A stretch of DNA of 6,059 nt from Nitrospirales bacterium (GTDB lineage: Bacteria; Nitrospirota; Nitrospiria; Nitrospirales; UBA8639), in the NCBI GenBank assembly GCA_013817135.1, contig JACDDF010000161.1, positions 1-6,059 on the forward strand. Reading direction: 5' to 3'. The notes beneath the pieces were generated by a model that made no database searches, was not told where the DNA came from, and saw only the letters and a program-made list of their open reading frames with translations. The translations under genes were made by a program, and so were the position numbers. Shown here piece by piece: positions 1-5,529 of the stretch. The first letter of the stretch is position 1. Each line of letters starts with the position of its first letter.

Positions 1-190
1 GTGTTTGAGCCTTGCGAGTTTGCGCGACGCCGGGGTCGGCGAACCGCACAGGGAACCCGAAGGGCCACACCACGGCCAACATGGTTTTGGCTACTTTTGC
101 CGAAACAAAAGTGGCTCGGCTGCCGGCCGAAACCCGGCAAAACGTCAACATTGTGGGCGGACTTGAAGGATGGATACCCGCTTACAACTG
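1..190. repeat. Probable dispersed palindrome-rich repeat element, no gene
   Basis: This stretch has no convincing gene but is packed with short inverted repeats. A CGCCG/CGGCG stem (28-32 with 37-41, loop GGGT) is flanked by an outer TGCG/CGCA pair (21-24 with 45-48). GCTACTTTTG (90-99) pairs with CAAAAGTGGC (106-115) around the loop CCGAAA, with one G-T wobble. TCGGC (116-120) pairs with GCCGA (126-130). A segment around 165-186 (GGATACCCGCTTACAAC) resembles the tail of common intergenic repeats that encode spurious peptides of the type GWIPAxx. The layout and the short spurious ORFs resemble dispersed intergenic repeats I recall from many proteobacterial and Nitrospirota genomes; the family assignment is from memory. 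The right boundary is uncertain. The left edge is the window edge, so the element may extend further. Confidence 0.5.
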
Positions 191-253
191 ATGTTATTAC
201 GGAAATTTGATGGGATGCCTACCCCTACCAAGAACGGCAGGGCAAGCTACGCC

Positions 254-979
254 TCAGGAGGCGCCCGAGAGAATACTTTCCCTCAACGCTTCAATCTGTT
301 TCATAATTTCCCTCGTACACAATTGAAGGGATTCCTTCGTCGGGCGAACCTCTTGTTGGAATTGCAGGGGTTTCCCATACCGGATCCTGGCCTTACTCGG
401 AACCAATAGGGTTTTAACCATCGACGTCACCGAATGAGGGCCGTCCCAGACAATAGACGCCGGGATGACCGGCGCACCGGATTTGATCGCCAGATAGCCA
501 ACACCTAAATGCCCCGCATCTAAACGATGCCGATCCAATCCGCCTTCTGGAAAAAGGCCGATCACCTCCTGCGCTGCCAAACCCTCTAACATCGTGCGAA
601 TGGCACGGATATCCCGCTTGCCTCGTTGTACCGGAATACAACGAAACGCCTGAAACACCCAACGGATGTGCGACTTGGCATAGATCTCTTTCGCCATTAA
701 GAATCGAATGGGACGCCCTGCGGTGGCCAATAAAACTAATGGATCCCCCATTGAAGTATGGTCACAGACAATTAACGCCGGTCCGTCTACTGGAACCGGG
801 GATGGCACCGCCACTGTCACACCATACATAAGCCGACAGACACAAGAGTTTAATCGATGCAAGGAAGCATAGACGAAGCCTGGCTGGGTCGCTGGAACGG
901 TCAACGATGAAGAGGAGAAAGTCGGGTGAGTCGGTGTAGAATTATGTCCCTCCATGCCTTTACTTTTGAAAATAGGCAC
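254..979 (-). CDS. PlsC-family 1-acyl-glycerol-3-phosphate acyltransferase
   Basis: Probable lysophospholipid acyltransferase that moves an acyl chain from acyl-ACP or acyl-CoA to lysophosphatidic acid, giving phosphatidic acid at the inner membrane. All four family blocks are present in order in this 241-residue protein: the catalytic H-x4-D box as HTSMGD (H74, D79); IPVQRG (115-120); FPEGG (143-147) for phosphate binding; and VIPA (171-174). Length is normal for the family. The box I residue before His is Asp rather than the usual Asn, and box III reads FPEGGLDR rather than the classic FPEGTRS, so acceptor preference may differ from PlsC proper. About 35 Ser/Thr-rich residues precede the conserved domain. 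The start is uncertain: GTG at 979 has a weak AGGT nearby, while ATG at 955 would shorten the protein by 8 residues. It is last in the minus-strand run, 33 bases after the acidic-tailed protein. No clear terminator follows it. Confidence 0.88.
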   Translation of the reverse strand: MPIFKSKGMEGHNSTPTHPTFSSSSLTVPATQPGFVYASLHRLNSCVCRLMYGVTVAVPSPVPVDGPALIVCDHTSMGDPLVLLATAGRPIRFLMAKEIYAKSHIRWVFQAFRCIPVQRGKRDIRAIRTMLEGLAAQEVIGLFPEGGLDRHRLDAGHLGVGYLAIKSGAPVIPASIVWDGPHSVTSMVKTLLVPSKARIRYGKPLQFQQEVRPTKESLQLCTREIMKQIEALRESILSGAS

Positions 980-1012
980 AAGAGACCTGGGAGAAGCCTG
1001 ACAGAAAATAAC

Positions 1013-1510
1013 TTAGGTGGTGGGTTTTTTAGCGGGAGATGGATTTTCTATGGAGTCGGAGTCATTCTCGGCTTCAGCAGATAATTCTGACTCCTCAGAT
1101 GATTCAACCTCCGCGTCGTCTTCGACCTCTTCTTCCGGCTCTTCAAACCAATTGACGAGCATGTCCTCCCACCAGACCGCATCGACTTCTGAACCTGGAT
1201 CTTCTCCAAATCCAGCCACCTGGTCTTTGGTAAATTCTGGATCAATAACCGTGGGCTTAAACAATGCCCGGTCAATCACTTCCTTCGTGGCAAAGCCTCC
1301 CACAATCCAAGAAGGTGCATCCGCCCGGCGGGATTTGTACATTTGCAGCCCGACCTTAAGATAGAGAAACGCCTTGCGTTGATCTTCGTCTTTCAACCCT
1401 GATGGGGGCAAGCTTAGGGTCTTTTCAATCTTTTTTCTCCATTCCCGTGCATTGTACCGGGAGGTGATCAACTGGAGAACTTTTGCTCCATCCTCTTTTT
1501 CCAGTGGCAT
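1013..1510 (-). CDS. Hypothetical protein with a strongly acidic C-terminal tail
   Basis: I do not recognise this 165-residue protein. Residues 1-120 look folded and mixed in charge, with a basic patch at 22-30 (REWRKKIEK), aromatic and hydrophobic stretches (AFLYLKVGLQMY, 47-58; SWIVGGF, 67-73) and a tryptophan pair at 113-114. Residues 123-155 hold 18 Asp/Glu in 33 positions together with many Ser, and are probably disordered. The protein ends in a short Lys-Lys-Pro tail. There is no signal peptide or membrane segment, so it is probably cytoplasmic. The ATG at 1510 is well supported by AAGGAG (complement of 1516-1521) five bases upstream, the clearest ribosome site in the window. It lies 92 bases after pmbA and 33 before the acyltransferase, on the same strand. 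A role next to the TldD/TldE protease is possible from position only. Confidence 0.75.
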   Translation of the reverse strand: MPLEKEDGAKVLQLITSRYNAREWRKKIEKTLSLPPSGLKDEDQRKAFLYLKVGLQMYKSRRADAPSWIVGGFATKEVIDRALFKPTVIDPEFTKDQVAGFGEDPGSEVDAVWWEDMLVNWFEEPEEEVEDDAEVESSEESELSAEAENDSDSIENPSPAKKPTT

Positions 1511-1515
1511 CCTAA

Positions 1516-1521
1516 CTCCTT
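1516..1521 (-). promoter_or_regulatory. Ribosome binding site of the acidic-tailed protein
   Basis: AAGGAG on the minus strand, five bases before the ATG at 1510. It fixes the start of that gene and shows that this organism does use Shine-Dalgarno pairing, in contrast to the weak sites in front of pmbA, uppS and cdsA. Confidence 0.75.
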
Positions 1522-1602
1522 ATGGGCCTGCGGCCGCTTTCCGACTTTATGAATAGATACGTAATCGATAGACTATTAAATGAGTTCTTATTGGGTATTC
1601 CT

Positions 1603-2973
1603 CTAATGACCGGCAACCATCATTTTGCGAATTTTGACGGTAGGACTGGCCAACCGGCCACGAAATTCTAAATCATTCCCGACCATTTCAATATCCTTTA
1701 AGATCTGTTGTAAATTCCCGGCAATGGTGACCTCCTCCACAGGATGGGTCAATTCTCCATTTTCAACCCAAAACCCTACCGCTCCCCTTGAATAGTCTCC
1801 CGTAACAAGGTTGACGCCAAAACCAATAAGATCGGTGACAAATAACCCTCGCTTCATTGACTTGAGAATTTCTTCGGGTGAATAGGAGCCTGGGGAGAGA
1901 AATAAATTTGTGGCACCCACTGATGGATTTTCTCCCACGGATCTTGACGCATTGCCCGTGGATGCCATCCCCAATTTCCGGCCTGAATACGTATCTAACA
2001 TGTAACTCGACAGCACGCCTTTATCGACCACCAGGTTTTTTCTCGTGGGTAAGCCTTCACCATCAAAGGGTCGAGACCCCAGCCCTCCGGCTAACCGACC
2101 ATCATCGATCACGGTCACCAAATCTGAAGCAATAGACTTTCCGAGTTGTCCCAAAAGAAACGAGGCTCCCTTATACAGGGAGTACCCGGATACCGCTGAG
2201 GAAATATGTCCGAGGAGACCTTTGGCCGTTTCCGGATCGAAGACCACGGGAACTTCCTGTGTCGTAATGGCTCGACTCCCTAGCCGCCTTACCGTTCGGC
2301 GAGCCGCCTCCTGCCCGATCTTTTCCGGGCTATCTAATTCATGAAATTTACGTTTAACGGAATACCAATAGTCGCGCTGCATGCCGCCATTCTGGCTGTC
2401 CAACGCGATGGGCGACACGGAGAGTGAGTAGGAAGAACTGGCGTACGATCCAACAAACCCATGGGAATTCGCCAACAAAACCGATCCATAGCCAGCCGAA
2501 CATTCGGCTCCTTCCGAATTGGTGATGCGCGCATCCGCGGAAAACGCGGATTGTTCGGTTCGCTTGGCCAGGTCTATTTCCTCATCAACTGTCAATTGCC
2601 GATCATCTTTCATATCCATGTCAGGGATATCGACCACCATGTGTTCCAGCGCCGGCAGTCCTGAAGTTTCATCTTCAACCACAGCCCTGGCCAAACTACA
2701 TGTGTCACTGACTAAACGATCCAACGAGGCTTTGGAAAAATCCGATGTAGAAGAACTGGCTGAACGTTTGCCAAAAAATACCCGAATCCCCAAGACCTTC
2801 TCACGGGCTTTGGAGAGCCGGTCCACTTCTGACATCCGCACCTGCACCGAGACTGAATCGCCTTCAGCCACAAGAAGATCCGCTTCCGTCGCCCCTAAGG
2901 CCTTGGCTCGCTTGAGAACCGTCGCCGCCAATTCCGGGAAACGGTCACCATGTGTGGAGGGCAGATTTGACAT
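1603..2973 (-). CDS. pmbA: TldE/PmbA, non-catalytic subunit of the TldD/TldE metalloprotease
   Basis: Partner subunit of the TldD/TldE protease, which in E. coli trims unfolded peptides and matures microcin B17. At 456 residues it matches the family size of about 450. Family blocks are visible: SRPFDGEGLPTRKN (300-313), YMLDTYSGRKLGMASTGNA (324-342), GVNLVTGDYSRGAVGFWVENG (386-406) and VGND (431-434). The paralogous relation to TldD is seen directly: GKSIASDLVTVIDDG (278-292) lines up with GKSVASELCTIVDDG in the neighbour. Where TldD has HEAIGH this protein has GHISSAVSG (255-263), so the zinc motif is missing, as expected for TldE. It follows tldD by 37 bases with no clear ribosome site before its ATG; translation may be coupled to tldD through a short bridging ORF. 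The protein is cytoplasmic, with no signal peptide. Confidence 0.95.
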   Translation of the reverse strand: MSNLPSTHGDRFPELAATVLKRAKALGATEADLLVAEGDSVSVQVRMSEVDRLSKAREKVLGIRVFFGKRSASSSTSDFSKASLDRLVSDTCSLARAVVEDETSGLPALEHMVVDIPDMDMKDDRQLTVDEEIDLAKRTEQSAFSADARITNSEGAECSAGYGSVLLANSHGFVGSYASSSYSLSVSPIALDSQNGGMQRDYWYSVKRKFHELDSPEKIGQEAARRTVRRLGSRAITTQEVPVVFDPETAKGLLGHISSAVSGYSLYKGASFLLGQLGKSIASDLVTVIDDGRLAGGLGSRPFDGEGLPTRKNLVVDKGVLSSYMLDTYSGRKLGMASTGNASRSVGENPSVGATNLFLSPGSYSPEEILKSMKRGLFVTDLIGFGVNLVTGDYSRGAVGFWVENGELTHPVEEVTIAGNLQQILKDIEMVGNDLEFRGRLASPTVKIRKMMVAGH

Positions 2974-2975
2974 CG

Positions 2976-3011
2976 TTAAATGGAGAAAAACAAAACAGAA
3001 GGGTTAGCCAT
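2976..3011 (-). other. Eleven-codon bridging ORF between tldD and pmbA
   Basis: Its ATG overlaps the tldD stop in the string TGATG (tldD TGA at 3013-3011, new ATG at 3011-3009). It reads MANPSVLFFSI and ends with TAA at 2978-2976, two bases before the pmbA ATG. It could carry ribosomes from tldD to pmbA, which has no good Shine-Dalgarno of its own, or the exact fit may be chance. No peptide function is suggested. Confidence 0.25.
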
Positions 3012-4438
3012 CAGCTCATCGCCGTGCCACCGACGATCATTTCATCAATTTTAATGGTAGGAAGTCCCACGCCGACCGGAACCGATTGTCCATCTTTTCC
3101 GCAGGTGCCGATTCCTTCATCTAATTTCATATCATGTCCGACCATCGAAACTTTCTTGAGAACATCAGGCCCGTTCCCAATCAACGTCGCCCCCTTGACC
3201 GGCCTAGTCACCTTCCCATCTTCGATCAGATAGGCTTCGCTGGCCGAAAAGACGAATTTTCCACTGGTGATATCAACCTGTCCTCCCCCAAACGATACGG
3301 CATATAACCCGTTTTTCACCGACCGGATGATATCTTGCGGATCGGATTCCCCGGCCAACATAAACGTATTCGTCATACGCGGAAGGATAATACTCCGGAA
3401 ATCTTCCCGTCTCCCATTCCCTGTTAACGGGATGCCCATCAAGCGGGCATTGAGCCGGTCCGTGATATATCCCCGCAATATACCTTTTTCAATGAGCATG
3501 GTTCGTGACGTCGTGGTCCCCTCATCATCGATGTTCATAGAACCACGCCGAAATGGCAGCGTCCCATCATCCACAATTGTGCATAATTCGGATGCGACGG
3601 ATTTCCCCACTAAATCACTAAAGGCTGAGGTTTTGCGACGATTAAAATCCGCTTCCAACCCATGCCCGATCGCTTCATGAAGTAGAATGCCCGGCCATCC
3701 CCCGCCTAAGACGACAGGCATGGTTCCAGCCGGAGCTTCGACCGCCCCTAAATTGACAATCGCCTGGCGTGCCGCTTCTCGGGCAAACTCCATCGCGCGG
3801 TTCTGCTCCAGGTAGTAGGCAAATCCGACCCGTCCCCCTCCTCCAAATGACCCAACCTGCCGATTGGCCCCATCTTCAGCAATACAGGTAATCTGAAGGC
3901 GAGAGAGAGGCTGCATATCCCCCACAAGCTGCCCTTGGGAGTTGATGACTAAAAATATTTTCTGTTCCGTGTTAAAAGACGCCATGACCTTGGTAATTCG
4001 CGGATCATAACGCCTGGCTTCCACGTCAATTTTATTCAGTAAGTCAACCCTGGCTTCGGTTGTAATATCGGTGAGCGGCTGAGACAACGGATAGAGATTC
4101 TGGGAGGGCTGAGAACGATGAGTGACGGCTATGGGGTTGTTCCCTTGAGGAGAATCGGCAATATAGCGTGCTGTATCAGCGGCAATTTCCAGGTCTCGCA
4201 CAGATAGATCATCTGAATACGCAAATCCTGTTCGTTCTCCAGCCACCGCTCGAACACCTGCTCCCTGGGAGATACTTTTGACTGCCCGCTTAACGAGGCT
4301 TTCCTCCATAGAAACGGAATCGGTCACGCAGGACTCGACATACATGTCCACGTAATCCACATCCCGAGCCGTGGCCTTATTTAACGCCTGGAGGACATCT
4401 TTTTCTTGGAGGGCAAAATCTGAAAGGCTAGGAACCAT
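3011..4438 (-). CDS. tldD: TldD, catalytic zinc metalloprotease subunit
   Basis: Catalytic half of the TldD/TldE heterodimer, a cytoplasmic metallopeptidase acting on unstructured peptides. The reading frame is open further upstream, but the ATG at 4438 is preferred: it is preceded by AGAGGT (complement of 4442-4447) and gives 475 residues, close to the 481 of E. coli TldD. The zinc motif is HEAIGHGLEAD at 254-264 (H254, E255, H259). The conserved C-terminal block GTCGKDGQSVPVG (444-456) supplies C446, the position of the third zinc ligand known in this family. The N-terminal part (about 20-230) matches the family's substrate-cavity domain. GKSVASELCTIVDDG (278-292) is shared with the neighbouring TldE. 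All catalytic residues are intact. It is the first gene of the minus-strand run, facing uppS across a 221-base divergent gap. Confidence 0.96.
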   Translation of the reverse strand: MVPSLSDFALQEKDVLQALNKATARDVDYVDMYVESCVTDSVSMEESLVKRAVKSISQGAGVRAVAGERTGFAYSDDLSVRDLEIAADTARYIADSPQGNNPIAVTHRSQPSQNLYPLSQPLTDITTEARVDLLNKIDVEARRYDPRITKVMASFNTEQKIFLVINSQGQLVGDMQPLSRLQITCIAEDGANRQVGSFGGGGRVGFAYYLEQNRAMEFAREAARQAIVNLGAVEAPAGTMPVVLGGGWPGILLHEAIGHGLEADFNRRKTSAFSDLVGKSVASELCTIVDDGTLPFRRGSMNIDDEGTTTSRTMLIEKGILRGYITDRLNARLMGIPLTGNGRREDFRSIILPRMTNTFMLAGESDPQDIIRSVKNGLYAVSFGGGQVDITSGKFVFSASEAYLIEDGKVTRPVKGATLIGNGPDVLKKVSMVGHDMKLDEGIGTCGKDGQSVPVGVGLPTIKIDEMIVGGTAMS

Positions 4439-4441
4439 GAG

Positions 4442-4447
4442 ACCTCT
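4442..4447 (-). promoter_or_regulatory. Ribosome binding site that sets the tldD start
   Basis: AGAGGT on the minus strand, three to four bases before the ATG at 4438. It favours this start over the ATG 36 codons upstream, whose extra residues look nothing like TldD. Confidence 0.55.
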
Positions 4448-4484
4448 AATTACATCAAAGTACGTACCAAGGAAACAAAAATGA

Positions 4485-4513
4485 AGTATAGCCCATCTCC
4501 CAGGTGGGCGCAA
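4485..4513 (-). promoter_or_regulatory. Candidate tldD promoter with inverted repeat in its spacer
   Basis: Reading the minus strand, TTGCGC (4513-4508) and TATACT (4490-4485) are separated by exactly 17 bases. The -10 matches consensus at five of six positions, the -35 at three. The spacer is almost filled by an imperfect inverted repeat, GCCCATC (4491-4497) with GGTGGGC (4503-4509), which makes it a possible operator. The implied start lies about 40 bases before the tldD ATG. The call rests on base matches only. Confidence 0.35.
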
Positions 4514-4572
4514 TTTCCGATGAAGGTTTTGCCGGTAATTTGACAAGAATCGCTTTCATTATTAGACTGAAT

Positions 4573-4602
4573 TTGTTGTGAAATTTTGCTAGTTCCTAAA
4601 AT
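4573..4602 (+). promoter_or_regulatory. Weak candidate uppS promoter
   Basis: TTGTTG (4573-4578) and TAAAAT (4597-4602) are separated by 18 bases in an AT-rich stretch about 58 bases before the uppS ATG. The -10 matches at five of six positions, the -35 at three. A sigma-70 type promoter is plausible here because tldD and uppS are divergent and each needs one, but the site is not certain. Confidence 0.25.
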
Positions 4603-4659
4603 ATTTCAACAGAATCGCAACGCGGTTCTCACCCTCACAATCGGTTTCAGCACAATTCA

Positions 4660-5445
4660 ATGGATGAATTTCACGCGGTGGACGCAAGGCAAGTTGCTGA
4701 AGGCGAATTGCTAGACCAACTTGACCTCACATCCCTTCCCCGACATATCGCGATCATCATGGATGGCAATGGCCGATGGGCCGCTCAACGAGGGTTGCCT
4801 CGGATTGCCGGTCACAAAGAAGGGCTCCGCGCGCTTCAGGATGTTCTGGAAATCGGGCATGAACTCACGATTCCCTATATCACTATCTATGCATTTTCTC
4901 AGGAAAATTGGAAACGACCTCATTCAGAAATTCGACTTCTTATGGGGTTACTTGAGCAGTACCTGCATAAAGAACGACAACGGTTTCAGGAGCGACAGGT
5001 ACGATTCCTGCCAATTGGACGACTGGAGCAACTGCCCCCTTCCGTCCGGTCGCTGGCCTTAGAGGTAGCCGAAGAAACCCGCCATTTGACTCAGCGCACT
5101 CTGGCAGTCGCACTCAGCTATGGGGGACGAACCGAAATTGTCGATGCCGTTCGAAAAGTCGCGATCGAGGTTCAGATGGGGTCGCTCACCCCAGACCAAA
5201 TTGATGAGTCCTTGTTTGAACAATATCTCAGCACATGGGGTATGCCGGATCCCGATTTGCTCATCCGCACCTCTGGAGAAGCGCGAATCAGCAACTTCCT
5301 TCCCTGGCAAATTGCCTACACGGAACTCTATTTCACCAAAACCCTGTGGCCTGATTTTCGTCGCGCTGAGACTCTTCTCGCCTTACTCGATTATCAAAAA
5401 CGGGAGCGTCGTTTTGGCCGAATCACTCAAACCGTTTCGCCTTAA
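4660..5445 (+). CDS. uppS: Isoprenyl transferase (undecaprenyl diphosphate synthase)
   Basis: Adds cis-isoprene units from isopentenyl diphosphate to farnesyl diphosphate, giving the C55 carrier lipid precursor used for peptidoglycan and surface polysaccharides. The 261-residue length is normal. Signatures in order: MDGNGRWA (34-41) with catalytic Asp35; GHKEG (51-55); YAFSQENWKRP (77-87); SYGGR (153-157); and the C-terminal block RTSGEARISNFLPWQ (203-217) followed by Tyr220 and Glu222. No residue expected for catalysis is missing. The ATG at 4660 is the only usable start: the frame meets TAA at 4597-4599 with no start codon between, and the next internal Met is the one in the catalytic motif. 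There is no recognisable Shine-Dalgarno. The next gene is cdsA, the usual neighbour of uppS in many bacteria. The stop codon lies in the loop of a small hairpin. Confidence 0.97.
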   Translation: MDEFHAVDARQVAEGELLDQLDLTSLPRHIAIIMDGNGRWAAQRGLPRIAGHKEGLRALQDVLEIGHELTIPYITIYAFSQENWKRPHSEIRLLMGLLEQYLHKERQRFQERQVRFLPIGRLEQLPPSVRSLALEVAEETRHLTQRTLAVALSYGGRTEIVDAVRKVAIEVQMGSLTPDQIDESLFEQYLSTWGMPDPDLLIRTSGEARISNFLPWQIAYTELYFTKTLWPDFRRAETLLALLDYQKRERRFGRITQTVSP

Positions 5446-5451
5446 AACGGT
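5431..5451 (+). promoter_or_regulatory. Stem-loop spanning the uppS stop codon
   Basis: ACCGTTT (5431-5437) is perfectly complementary to AAACGGT (5445-5451) around a seven-base loop that contains most of the TAA stop. No T run follows, so a rho-independent terminator is unlikely; it may stabilise the message or limit read-through into cdsA. Confidence 0.35.
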
Positions 5452-5504
5452 CTGTGGCCATCCCGCATACCTGTTACCCTACTTCTTGTTCATCTGACCC
5501 ACTG

Positions 5505-5529
5505 CCAATTGTACTCCCATAAACAATGG
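5505..5529 (+). promoter_or_regulatory. Stem-loop pairing with the cdsA start codon
   Basis: CCAATTGT (5505-5512) pairs with ACAATGG (5523-5529) with one bulged A at 5508, closing a ten-base loop. The ATG at 5526-5528 is inside the right arm, so folding would hide it. The stem is AT-rich and only moderately stable. Confidence 0.3.

Noticed and set aside
81..191. A 36-codon ORF from ATG at 81, and the longer open frame from position 1
   Set aside because: Both run through the palindromic repeat; the peptide looks like the spurious translations typical of such repeats, with no ribosome site.
251..262. GCCTC/GAGGC inverted repeat at the acyltransferase stop codon as a terminator
   Set aside because: The loop would be only two bases and no T run follows on the minus strand.
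414..662. Minus-strand ORF inside the acyltransferase
   Set aside because: It is an alternative frame of the acyltransferase, which has all four family boxes.
1016..1040. A-rich run at the end of the acidic-tailed gene as a frameshift site
   Set aside because: The run is not in the phase required for a standard slippery heptamer, and the zero frame ends normally a few codons later.
1017..1364. Serine-rich ORF on the plus strand
   Set aside because: It is the antisense shadow of the acidic tail: Glu/Asp codons read in reverse give Ser. The minus-strand gene has the good ribosome site.
1511..1602. Promoter or terminator between pmbA and the acidic-tailed gene
   Set aside because: Only weak AT-rich matches and an imperfect AATAG/CTATT pairing are present; a GCGGCCGC palindrome (1531-1538) lacks a T run. 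Nothing could be called with confidence.
4460..4467. GTACGTAC palindrome before tldD as an operator
   Set aside because: An eight-base palindrome is short enough to occur by chance and has no second copy nearby.
4439..4546. Upstream extension of tldD by 36 codons
   Set aside because: The extra residues do not resemble TldD, and the ATG at 4438 has a ribosome site and gives the family length. The extension would also cover the candidate promoter.
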